A DNA stretch of 64,000 bases, from assembly GCF_027409185.1 (NCBI RefSeq), contig NC_084464.1, positions 50,629,095 to 50,693,094 on the forward strand, in the 5' to 3' direction. Both the position numbers and the translations under genes were made by a program. The DNA comes from Cynocephalus volans (Eukaryota; Chordata; Mammalia; Dermoptera; Cynocephalidae). The notes below the pieces were generated by a model. That model had not been told where the DNA came from. It searched no databases and saw nothing but the letters and a program-made list of their open reading frames with translations. This document shows positions 32,952 through 43,300 of this stretch, piece by piece (position 1 is the stretch's first letter; each line of letters begins with the position of its first letter).

Positions 32952-33819
32952 CTGCCCGAGTCCACTTGGAAGGCTCCAGGATTGCATGGGTGTGGGAAAG
33001 GTCAGAGGCAAACTTGGGAGTGGGGCTGGGCCATAGCCAGGTCCCTTCCCTGCCCTGCAGACTTTGGGGTGGAGGTTGTATCTATGTGTGTGTGATTTTG
33101 CCCAGAGAGAAGAAAGATTTGGGCAGAAAGATTGCGTTAGAGGATCATGGAAGAATTTGGAGACCTTACGGGCTTGGGGATGTCACTTGAGCAGTCCCCT
33201 GGGAACTCAAATCTAGGACAAAGGACTGTCATTGAACTGTCCCAGATTGCTGTGCACTCCTGCCCTCCTAGCATGTCTCTGGACTTGCAAGGGGCTGGCT
33301 AAGAGGGTGGGCACTGGGGACATGCTGGGTGGCTTGGAGCTTATTTTCGATGACAGGAAAGGAAATTAGAGCTCTGTGATGACCACAGAGATGCGCTGCC
33401 CAGATCCCCTTCAAAGAATGACTGTTGACCAGCTCCAGCTCCTTCAGGACATACTTCACCTTCAGAGAACCGCCTGGCCCTAGGGCATACCCTTCCCGGG
33501 AAGGTGCTACCCCATGCCTGACTGAGGCAGGGATATTACATTCTGTCCATTCAGCCCACCACAGGACAAGTCCAGTGGCCCATACATGCTGCAGAGCTCC
33601 AAGAAGCCAGGCCTCGTCCAGTTTGCATCAAAGTTCAGCTTCTCCCTCTGCCCAACCTTGCATCTGCCCAACCTTGCATCTGCCCCTTCTCTTCCATAAG
33701 TGTCTACGCCAGCACCCTGTATGCCAAACTCTGTCTCAGCATCTGCAACTGATTTGTCACAGCAGGGCTGTAAAGGACAGAGAGCCCCTACCTGGGAGCA
33801 CCTTGACAGGTCCTCTCAC

Positions 33820-33954
33820 CTCTTGAGGGTGGCGAGGTGGGTACGCAGCTCCGTGCCTAGGTGAGAAAGACCTCATTGAGCGGGATGACCACCAGGGCAT
33901 AGAAGACACAGAAGATTCGACCTGCCTCCGAGCTGGGCGCCACGTTTGCATATC
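33820..33954 (-). pseudogene. KCNK16: KCNK16 exon 3 (filter 1 changed, frameshift)
   Basis: Reads (G)YANVAPSSEAGRIFCVFYALVVIPLNEVFLT then TAG. Filter 1 is GYA where all functional K2P channels have GYG or GFG-like triplets. The FLNHLG segment has lost about four bases, and more are missing near the donor (135 bases against 146 expected). Acceptor ctgcag and donor gtgaga remain. Confidence 0.92.
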
Positions 33955-34104
33955 CTGCAGGGGGAGGTGGAGAGTGCAAATATGGGGAAGAGAAAGTTCA
34001 GAACTACGTCTGCTCCTCCTCTCTAGGCTCCAGCAGAGGTTTGTCTTCCACCACCTCTGGGGGTGGAGGAAGCTCCCCTGTTCCTGTGAACTCTGCTAAA
34101 TTAT

Positions 34105-34425
34105 CTTTATTTATAGAAACACTGCTCATCTTTGAAGGCCCACCTCAAATGACACTGCCTCCATGAAGCCCTCCTGACTGCCGCCCTGCTCCTCCCTGCT
34201 GAGTGTGGCTCCCATAGTGCTTTGTGTCATTCCTATCTAATTATCTACTTTGCCTTACGTTATTGTTTTTGGTGAGCTTTTCTTATCCCTCTTTATTTGA
34301 TTGGAAGCTTCTTGAGGGCTCCTTTACCGGATTGGATCAAACTGGGTCTAATCCAAGTTTATATCCCCCACCCCGAGTCCATCACTCTGCCTGGAATGTC
34401 GTCTGAGCTCAAGGAAAGGTGTGTG
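34105..34425 (+). repeat. L2 LINE 3' fragment
   Basis: 'ctttgaaggcccacctcaaa', 'tccatgaagccctcctgact' and 'tgattggaagcttcttgagg' are characteristic L2 text, in KCNK16 intron 2. Confidence 0.8.
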
Positions 34426-35021
34426 GAATTGGACTTAATTGAGTGGATAGGGAATATCTGGGTTAGCAGGGGTTTACCTTGAGGGAATAGGTTTTCTGGC
34501 TGAGGAAGTGTGGCTGTCAGTGCCGTGTCCCCTGGGTCACCTAGGACTGCAACTTTGGTGGACAGTCCTGTACACAAATTACCTCTCACCCCAAGTCCCT
34601 GAATCTCCCTCTACCTGAGAGATTTTTTTTTGGCTGCAAGAGTTTGCTTGGTCTATGGGCACGTCCAAAATGGTGGGCAGTTAGCACACCCAGTATCAGC
34701 TTTCAACCAAGGAGGACAGGAGCTGGTAGATGAACAGCCCCTCATTTTTGCCCCTGTCTGGGACCATTGTGAGGATGGGCTCTACCTAGCCTCTCAGATG
34801 GCCACAAGTGGGGGTGAGCCCAGGCTCCCAAGCCAGTGCCCTGCTCATTAGTGCAAACTTCATTGCCTTCCTCTTCCTCCCATTTCACTTGCCCACTTAT
34901 CTGCCTATGTTTCCAGAATTATCTTCTAGATAAACCACATCCTTGTCTCAGCATCTGCTGTGGGGGATCCCAAGCTAAGACAGGGGACTTGGGGAAGCCC
35001 TTCCCTACCCCAGCCCTTTAC

Positions 35022-35135
35022 CTATGGTGGTGACAACCATGCCTGCAAAGCAGCAGCTGCTGCTGAAGTCCCAGTTGCTGGGGAAGGAGAGTTGCCTTTG
35101 GGATTCAAGCCTTTCACTCAGGCTTCCATGATGAC
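35022..35135 (-). pseudogene. KCNK16: KCNK16 exon 2 (stop and frameshift)
   Basis: Begins VIMEA then TGA in place of Trp77, then VKGLNPKGNS. A 1-base loss in the following segment (114 bases against 115 expected) shifts the frame. In the shifted frame the pore-helix region corresponds to SSSCCFAGMVVTTI where human has GSSFFFAGTVVTTI. Acceptor cccacag and donor gtaaag are kept. Confidence 0.92.
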
Positions 35136-35229
35136 CTGTGGGGGTGGGGGTGGGGGGGTGGCCTGGGCGACGGGGAAGAGGGAGCCGCCCTACTGTGCAC
35201 CAAATGTCACCAAGCTCTTGGTATGATGC

Positions 35230-35345
35230 TTATCTCATTAATGATGTTCTTAGATAGTATCATTCCCATTTCATGGAAAAGGAAACAAAGGTTCAGAGTG
35301 GCTAAGTGACTTGCCCAAGGTCATTGGTCTCTAAGTCCAGTGCCT
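35230..35345 (+). repeat. MIR SINE fragment
   Basis: 'catttcatggaaaaggaaac' and 'agtgacttgcccaaggtcat' are the MIR core, in KCNK16 intron 1. Confidence 0.75.
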
Positions 35346-35719
35346 GTTCCCCTGGCCAGGACTGACTGAGGTGTGGGCTGTGAGCCTGGGCTGGTGGAGG
35401 GTGTGGGCGAGGTGGAGGATGCTCAAGGAGGGGTCCAGGTGAGAGAGGTGCTGACAGTCAAGAAAAAGACGCACATGGTTTGTTAGAACAGTGGGGAGAT
35501 TTCAGGTGGAATGTTCCTGAAAGGGTTTGCTGGAGAACATGGGGTTTGGGGACCACAGGGAAGCCATTGGGCTGCCCTCCCATAGGGCTGGTGGTGGGGG
35601 ACAGAGAACCCTGTGTTCTCTGAGCTTCCAGGTGAAGGCAGCTTTGCTCTGCTGCCTTCTAGTGAGCCCCAGCCCACGCCTACAGGAGAAATTCCATCAG
35701 AGGCCAGGACACAGGTTGT

Positions 35720-35835
35720 GTGTGTGTAGTGGTGGTGTGTATGTGTGGTGTGTTGTATACATGTGTCATGTGCATGGGTACTGTATGTTGCACATGTGTG
35801 CATGTTTTGTGTTTGTGTGTGTTGCATCTGTGTTT
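35720..35835. repeat. Imperfect TG-rich tract
   Basis: Over 100 bases dominated by tgtg and gtat units with interruptions; a decayed microsatellite in KCNK16 intron 1. Confidence 0.6.
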
Positions 35836-37042
35836 ATAGAACTTGAATCTTTGCAGGCTAAAGTCCAAGTCCCTGGGTCTCTGGACCCAGCCCTCTTGGA
35901 GAATTGGTAGGCTTCCCTTCCCTGTCCCCAACCCCTCCCCTTTAGCTGTGAGTTGTCCCAGAGCAGCAGCACAGCCTTGCCACCTGGTAGAGCCCCAAGG
36001 CAGTAGAGGAGTGTGGCGGCTCTGACTTCCAGTTCCTGTGGGCACCTTTCCCACTGTCTGGGTGAGTGCGCTCCAGCCAGGGTGGGGGTGGCCCTGGTGG
36101 GCTGGGCCGGTCTGGGTGTCCTCAGACACTGGCTGTCTGCTTCTTCTCACTTTGGCAGGAACTGGCCTCTGAAGATGTGGACTTTGGCCTCCCTGTCTTT
36201 CCCACACACCCAGAGAGGCCGGGGCCAAACATTCCCAAACACACCTGCTCCCTGCAGACCCTCATCTTTGTGGGCAGTATTTGCCCTAGTCCCGGGGCAT
36301 CCCCCACCACAGACCTGCGGCTTTCCATCCTGTGGAGGAGGGACCTTGGTGTCAGGGAGGGTACTGACTGTGGGGTCGGTTCATGCAGCATGCGCGGTGG
36401 CATTTTCTTTTCTAGGAACACACGTGGTGGAGAAAGAGGGAGACTCGCTAGTTCTGTGAACCTGGGTGAGCCTGTTTCCTCATGGAGACAGTTTTGAATA
36501 CTGCTTTTAATACTGTTTATGGTTCTGTGTGTGTGTGTGTGTGATGTGAGCAGATATGTGCGTTCTCCCAGAATCTTACCCCAACATTCTTCTGCCTCCC
36601 AGCTGGACTTCCCCTTGCAAATAAGCCTCTCTGGAGGCAGAGGACTCTCAGGGAGAGGGAGGACCCAGGAGGCTAATCGGTGGCACCTCCTTGGTGCTGC
36701 ATGAAGCTGGTGGCCTCCCTCCTTCCCATTTATAGCGTGAGTTAGATAGAGCCCAGCTACCGATCCTTCCACACCCTCCGGCTCTGGGTCTCTCCTCTAA
36801 CCAGGAGAGAGTTTAGGGTCCCCAGGGCGTCTGCCTTATTCCCCGGGTTTGGGGAGGCTCCTGAACCTTTCTCAGCCCTGATATGAGTACTGTGGCCCCA
36901 ACCCTGACTCTGTCCAACAGGGAGCAAGGAAGTGAAGCCTGAGGCTGTAGGTCTCATTTCCTGGAAGAAAGAGCCGGGACAGGTCTCTCACAGCTGCAGA
37001 GAGTTCTCTTTGACCACACGGGCCACGCATCATCTGCTAGGC

Positions 37043-37232
37043 CAGCTGTCCTCTATGTTGAGGGGGCCTCGGCCTCACCTGAAGGCTTGTTAACACAGCT
37101 GGCAGGCCCCACCCCAGAAGCCCTGAGTCAGTGGGTCTGGAGTGGCCCGGATTATTTGCATTTCTAACAAGCTCCCAGGAGATGCTGTTGCTGCTGGCTC
37201 TGGGGCCACACTTTGAGAACCGCTGCTCTAGG
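37043..37232 (+). mobile_element. MER5A hAT-Charlie copy
   Basis: 'cctgaaggcttgttaacaca', 'cccagaagccctgagtcagt', 'gcatttctaacaagctccca' and 'cacactttgagaaccgctgc' make up a nearly full MER5A, in KCNK16 intron 1. Confidence 0.9.
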
Positions 37233-37234
37233 CT

Positions 37235-37415
37235 GTACCTTGTCTCCAGCACCTGTGCAAATTTGTGTGGTGGAGAGCAAGGGCTCCAGAGCCGGAGGCC
37301 TGGGTGCGAGTTCTGTCTTCACCACTAACTGTGCAGCCTTGGCCAACATACTCCACCTCTCTGTGCCTCTCATCCACAAACTGGAGATGGTGATAGTGAC
37401 AGGTAATTAAGAGAA
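37235..37415 (+). repeat. MIR SINE
   Basis: 'gcaagggctccagagccgga', 'cctgggtgcgagttctgtct', 'ctgtgcctctcatccacaaa': MIR order, directly next to the MER5A. Confidence 0.7.
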
Positions 37416-37899
37416 AACGCGCAACCCCAGGCAATGCATCAGGATTGGACTAAGCCCATCATGCCGAACCCATTCTGCACTGTTTTAGGCACTTTGTACA
37501 GGCTCAATGCATGCCAGTTAGCGTGATGATTCTGCTCTTGGTCTGTTTCCTTGCAGTGGGTGTTGTCACTCACTTGACTCCCTGGTCTCCAATGAATTCA
37601 CCTTCCCCTGCAACACCTGGTGTTGTCTTGTTTCTGGGAGAGAAGGAAGCAGAGGAGGCCCAGGCAAAGGTGACCTACTCTGCCACCAGAGAGGACCCCC
37701 GTGGAACCAGGGGGTGAAGGCCAGCATGGTGGCCGCTCCTCATGTTTATCTGTGTGTCCCACCCACAGCCTTCAGCCCAGGGACATTAGCTGGGGAGAGG
37801 GCAGAAGGGCAGCAGCCCTGGAGTTGGGGTAGGGCAAGTGCAGAAATGTGAGAGAAGGAAATTTGGACAGCATTGATGACACTGACACACAGTCCGTGC

Positions 37900-38085
37900 T
37901 TGTGCAGCAAGTGACAGCTTAGAGAGTGCTTTTAATCTGCTGTCAAATGTCTGCAGCACAGATATGATTATTCTCTTCACCTTATAATGAGGACATTTTG
38001 ATCCAGAGAGGTTAAGTGACTTGCTGAAGGTCACACACCAATCCAGTTGCAGACCTGAGGTCAGAATCCAGGACTAGGTCGAACC
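37900..38085 (+). repeat. MIR SINE fragment
   Basis: 'gattattctcttcaccttat', 'gatccagagaggttaagtga' and 'cttgctgaaggtcacacacc' are MIR core text, ending about 130 bases before the KCNK16 exon 1 boundary. Confidence 0.75.
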
Positions 38086-38209
38086 AAGCTCTCCGTTGCC
38101 ACCACACTATCTCTGCTTCCAAAATGGGCATCAGCCTCTGGGTGGTGGCTCTGGGTTCTGCCAACCTTCCCAAGCCTCTCCATCCCATTTCCACCTTGCT
38201 CCCCTTCAC

Positions 38210-38422
38210 CTGCACAAACTGCTCCAGTGCCCAGCGGTCCAGGCCAGTGTAGTTCTCCAGGAAGTGCAGCTTCTCAAACTGAATCTGGTCCCTGGACTAA
38301 GCCTCAGATCACTTCTCCAGCAGCTGGAAGATGGTGGCACCAGACCATAGGTAGCAGACATAGGCCAGCAGCAGGGCCAGCACCCAACCACCCTGGCAGC
38401 TGCAGAGCCCAGTGCTGGGCAT
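38210..38422 (-). pseudogene. KCNK16: KCNK16 exon 1 (two stop codons)
   Basis: The original Met is kept (MPSTGLCSCQGGWVLALLLA...), and the exon is 213 bases, 71 codons, as in human. Codons 38 and 42 are TGA and TAG where human has Gln at both. The cap cysteine at 60 is changed (human YTC, here YTG), removing the disulfide position between subunits. The donor CAG|GTGAAG is kept. Confidence 0.94.
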
Positions 38423-39208
38423 GGCGTGGCCAGGACCCTGTCAGGGCGGTGGGGCTGGCTATGGGGTAGAGATGGGCAGCAGGTGAGGGCCTGAGCTCAG
38501 GATCCTGCTGGCCTTGCCCACTGCGTTGGCGCAGGTGTCTGGAGGCTGGGGAGTGTGAACAGTGCATCTCAGCTTGGCTGCACTACGTGCTGTGAGTGCA
38601 AACAGGCCTGCCACCTCCCACCCAGCCTTTTTTCCATGGACAGCAGCAAGTCAGTGGCACAGACACCTCAAAGGGACCTGCCAGGTTCTCCTGAGGTCAT
38701 CGTGTCTCACCCTCCTTCTCCAAGTTAGATGGATTTTTTCTGAGCCAAATCTGATCTGTGTGCATACTCTGCCCAGGCCTGAATGGGCTCTCAGCAGCCC
38801 CCAGCTTCCTCATCTGTGAAGGCTTCAAGCTCCCAAGCTCAGGAGCTTAGAAGAATCAGAATGGGTGTGAATAAACCTTCTACTCAGTTGCCTTGACTAC
38901 CAAATGAGGCTAGGAATTGTTCTGCCTGTTGGGGAAACCCAAAGAGGAGTAAATTGGGTGACAAGTCAGGGCAAAGTAAATAGACAAGTGATCGTCTTTC
39001 TCAACCCTGGTGCTTGATGCTGCTAACAAATTGGATGCATGGGCTTTAGCTTTTGCTGATAATTTATCTTGCTTGAAATCCTTTAGCAGGTGACCTTCAG
39101 AGGATATGTTGGTGAGATGTATATGTGAATAAAGAAGAAAATAAAAGGAATATCTGGCATTAACAGTGGCCCACTGTGGGTGGGTGTAATTGAGGGTGCT
39201 TTCCTTTC
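38423..39208. other. KCNK16 upstream flank
   Basis: Former promoter region of KCNK16. Not CpG-rich and without an obvious TATA box near the start codon. No other gene was seen. Confidence 0.45.
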
Positions 39209-39617
39209 TGTATCAGTCCCTTTCTGTTGTTTATAACAAAATACCCAGAAGTGGGTACTTTGTAAGAAAACAAAATTTATGCTTGCGGTTTCAGAGGCTG
39301 GGAAGACCAAAGTCCAGGGAACATATCTGGTGAGGGTCTTCTTTGTTGGTGGCTTTACAGCAATGCAGGGGTTTTATATGGCAGAAAATGGCCGACCAGA
39401 AAGAGAGACTCATGTGCTCTCCTTTTGAAGCCCTCAGAACCACTCTCTTGACCAATGTTGTTAATCCATTCATTATGGCGTGGTCCTGCAATCAAATCAC
39501 CTCTTCAAGGCCCCACCTTTCAATTACCGTCATAGGATTCCCATGCTCAACAGTCACAGTGAGAATGAGCCTCTACTATAAGAACTTTGAGGCACACAAT
39601 TCAATTAATCCACAGCA
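39209..39617 (-). mobile_element. MaLR solo LTR (fossil) with target duplication
   Basis: The 409-base block starts 'tgtatcagtccctttctgtt' and ends 'ttaatccacagca', giving TG...CA ends. Perfect 5-base duplications CTTTC flank it (39204-39208 and 39618-39622). The inside ('ataacaaaatacccagaagt', 'aaggccccacctttcaatta') is the reverse of a MaLR LTR. Solo, no internal region. Confidence 0.88.
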
Positions 39618-39634
39618 CTTTCTACTCTTTGCTC

Positions 39635-39654
39635 GTGTGTGTGTGTGTGTGTGT
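39635..39654. repeat. (TG)n tract at the L1 edge
   Basis: About ten TG units between the LTR and the L1 fragment. Confidence 0.85.
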
Positions 39655-40345
39655 AACAGCTTTATTGAGATGTAATTTACATACCATAGCATTCAAACAT
39701 TTAAAGTGTACAATTCAATGGTTTTTAGTACATTCACAGATATGTGCAAACCATCTCCACAATCAATTTTAGGACATTTTTAACACCTCAAAGAAAACCC
39801 CCCTACATTTTAGCTCTCAGCCCCCTATTCCCCAAGCCTGTTCCCTCATCATGTGGCAATCACTAATCTGCTTTCTGTCTCTGAATTTCCCTATTCTGGA
39901 CATTTCACATAAATGAAATACGATGCATAGTCTTCTGTGTCTGTCTGCTTTCAGTTAGCACAATGTTTTCAAGGGTCATCTGTGTTACAGCATGTGTCAG
40001 TACTTCATTCTTCTTTATGGCTGAATAATATTCCATTGTATGCATATACCACATTGTGTTTATCCACTTGATACCCAGTGGATGGACATTTGGATTGTTT
40101 CCACTTTTTTCTATTATGATCTTGCTGTTGTGAACAATTGTGTAGGAGTTTTTATGTGGACATGTGTTTTCATTTCTCTCTGATATGTACCCAGGAGTAG
40201 AATTGCTGACCACATGGTCATGCTATGTTGAGCTTTTTGAGGAAGTGCCAGACTGTTTTCCAAAGTGGCTGCACCATTTCACATTTCACACTAGCAGTGT
40301 GAGGGTTCCGATTTTTCTGCTTGTGTTTTCTGATGTTTCCTTTAA
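39655..40345 (-). mobile_element. L1M LINE fragment
   Basis: 'acagctttattgagatgtaa', 'gaataatattccattgtatg', 'tttggattgtttccactttt', 'gtggctgcaccatttcacat': the complement of L1 sequence from the ORF2 end and 3' region, truncated. It matches the 6481-6855 copy over the shared part and the 61950-62495 copy from the 'aggagt' region on. Confidence 0.88.
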
Positions 40346-43300
40346 TGAGCTGCAGCAGCAGACACTGTGAACTGCCTGCCCCAAATCCTTTTCTCCTGGC
40401 TAGCGGAACACCAGTTTTGTACATGTCAACCCAGGCCATGGAGCATAATTGGTCGAACCCATCATGGTAATCCTGTCCCTGCTGTCTCAGGCGGGTTCCC
40501 CAGGAGCAGCCCCTGAGAGAGGCATTTGAGCACAAGCAGTAGAGGGGGGTGAAGACTGATCAGGGAGCAGCACAAGCAGGACCAGGCGGAGGAGAAAGCC
40601 ACGCAAGGCACCGTAGTTCCAGGCTCAGCCTGGTTCCTGGGGAGCTCTGGTGGGGAGTGCACACCCCAGTTAGTCCCAAGTGGGGGCAGGGGAGCTGGGC
40701 TCTCATAGTCCCACACCAGTCAGTCACTGGGTCATTTCAGGCTCTGCGCATGTGCAGGTAAAATGGCTCCAGTAGCCTACGGACGGTCCACTGGAGAGCC
40801 CCGCGTGCAGGCCAGGCCGGCGGAAGAAAAGCACATTAAAGCCTGGGAAGGCAATCTGAGAGTCCTTTTGCACCCACTTTCCCAAGCTCCCTGGCAGCTG
40901 GGGTGTCCATGTGACCCAGTCCTGACCATAATTAGGGAGGGTTGGCTGTGGAGGTTTGGGGCAAAGTTGTTCTGTCCTGAAAACAGGTTCAGCTGCAGCT
41001 GGCCCCACCTTTCTTCCTCTTACTGTCTGGGATGCACAGATGTCTAGATGTGCTGAGCCATCTTGTGCCCACGAGGGAAAGGTCAAGGGAATTGCTAAGA
41101 CAGCCAAATCCTGACACTCCTGTCTCTAAATATCTTTTTATGTTAGAAACATAAATCCTGTTTATTTAAGTCACTTCTAGGTATTCTGTTACTTTCCAAT
41201 GGTTACATGAGTTCCTAAAAAAAATCACTCAAGGCTTACTTGAGTTGGAAGGAATAGGAGTACACTCCAGTTATCTCAGATAATTGAGATCATTTGCTGT
41301 AGGAAGCCAGGAGCAGCCAGGGTTCTGGAACACCTAACCCTCCGCCCTCAGTGTGACCTGACCTCTGTCCTCAGGTGTGCTGCCCGCTCCTCTGTCCCAG
41401 TCCCTGTCCTGTCCGCCACTTACCTGCCTCCACCTGGAGCTACACTCCAGCCGACCTCCTGGCATCTGGTCAGCTTTGGCTCCCACTGCCCTGTGCGTCT
41501 CTCTTGGTGGTTCTTGGCTCAAATCCTCTACAGAGGGGCTGAGTGTCCATGCGTGCCTTTTCGTGGTGGCCCTTCATAGGTGTCTGACCGGCAGAGGACA
41601 GGCTGTCTTTAGTGCCACCATCAGCTGATCTGCCCCATTGAGGGCACGGGGACATCCCATGTGCAGGTGTCACCTGGAAGGCCCTGTGGTGTGGCAGATA
41701 CTGTGGCTGGTCTGTGCAGGACAAGCGACGGTTGTTTTTGTAAGAAGGACAGAGGAAAAGAGCGAGAGAGAGACCTTACAGAATGTAAACACGAGGGGGA
41801 GAATTTTATTATTTTCAGCATGTCAGTGATCAAGACAGTGGTAACACAGGGTTCTTCATCTGCTTTAAGGCCAAAAAGAAAACAACACAACACAGCCCAG
41901 TGAGCTGAGGCGAAGGTGGGGACGTGGAGGCTGTGCCTTAAGAACAACCCGACACTGTGACAAGTGCAGAGGAAGGCCGGGTGTCTGCAGCCTTTCATCC
42001 ATCTGTGGCTTAGGTGTGGCCCTGTCTGGGAGGGGTGGTGTGTGATGGGAACCCATGTTCTCTGGAATCCTGCTGGATTCCCCAGAGGCCATCTGGGAAT
42101 CTCTGAAGCCATCCTGTGGAGCCGTCCCCGCCTCACACAGTCGGGCACATTCCCAGACAGCACCTCGCAGGGTTGTGAGTTTGTCTTGGTGGGAGAAGAA
42201 AGCAACTGGGGTCACGAAACGCACCCTTGCTTGGTCTTTTCACTCGTGTTTTGGAGAGATGGGGTGCAGAGTGCTGGCGGTCATCTCTACTACAGACTCT
42301 CCAGTTCCTGGTTTAAGCCAGGGTTGTGGTGATACCTACAAGGCTGTGCAATCATCAAACTCCGATTGCCCTGGAGAAGCTCACTATGTGAAGAGTCCTC
42401 TCGTGGATCATTTAGAAAGTTCATCCATCGGCGTCTGGAGGACGTCAGGAAGGACTGAGCAACTCTTTAGCACCGAATTTCCTCAGTCGTTCTGGACACA
42501 GTTCACAGGGAATGATGGTTGTTCGAAGTAGAAGGAAATGAAGGGAAAGAGGATGGGCCATCTGCAGGGGAGAGGGGGCTGAGTGCAGGGGGCCGAGGGA
42601 CGTCCCGGATGGGCTGGGGTGAAGGGAGGCTGAATCAGCCACCACGGTGCCCCCCTCCCTCAGGTCCTGGGCAGGAAGTGGTACCAGCTTCACCAGGGGC
42701 AAAACACTCCATTCGTTATGGACTTTCTGTTGAGAACCTACTATGTGTTGGCAAAATCGGCCAGAACAGGGGTGGCCTCCCGTCATTCCACTCTCTGGTC
42801 GCACCCTCACATCCTCCACTTACACTCAGGTTTTTACAAACCACCCAAAGCCCAGCACGGCCTACCCTCACTGGGTTTAGGATAGAATCTTTCTCAGGAG
42901 CATGTCCGGCTTAATGGGGGACTTCTGAAAACCTTAAGGCCACAAACGCCAACAAAATGGAAACATAACTGTGGAAATTGGGGAAGACATCAGCTCAGGA
43001 GGTCCTCAAAGCACTCTGCACCACAGCGGAGGCCTCTTTCTTCCTCCCTGCCTTCCCTTACTCGTTCTGTGCATACTCCCTGATGCCCTCTGTGAGCTGC
43101 CACCTGTTTTGGCTTGTCTTTCTAGTTTGCTGTAGTCTTGTGGAGTCAGCACTCGGCCAGGCTTAGGGAAGAACCTGCGGGACAGCAGGGACCTCCCCTG
43201 TCCATCGAATGTTCCATCTCCCCACTTGGACACCACTCCACAGTGAGCGAGGGGTGGACACAAGAAATGATTTATAATCCCTTTCAGGGAATTATTGCCA

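Larger units (their letters stand above)
31006..38422 (-). pseudogene. KCNK16: KCNK16 (TALK-1) unitary pseudogene, six exons recognisable
   Basis: All exons of the pancreatic K2P channel TALK-1 lie in order on the minus strand: 38422-38210, 35135-35022, 33954-33820, 32951-~32767, 32466-32322 and 31126-31006. Introns are present, so this is the original locus and not a retrocopy. Measured against the recalled human protein, the frame is broken many times: two stops in exon 1, a stop and a 1-base loss in exon 2, filter GYG changed to GYA plus a net 11-base loss in exon 3, and filter 2 destroyed with a stop in exon 4. Exons 5 and 6 stay open. Intact TALK-1 carries a background K+ current that restrains Ca2+ entry and insulin release in beta cells. 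Here no full channel can be made. Such spread of lesions is hard to explain by sequencing error. Confidence 0.93.

Noticed and set aside
31006-38422. The idea that the KCNK16 lesions are assembly errors or a processed copy
   Set aside because: Introns are present, synteny is exact and lesions of different kinds occur in four exons, while KCNK17 and KIF6 exons in the same window are clean.
41805-41810. A minus-strand AATAAA considered as the KIF6 3' end
   Set aside because: It is over 8 kb beyond the KIF6 stop, and a suitable signal exists at 49064, about 1 kb from the stop.
41621-42205. A 194-codon minus-strand open frame
   Set aside because: Unrecognised, low-complexity Pro/Ser/His-rich text, with no conserved motif.
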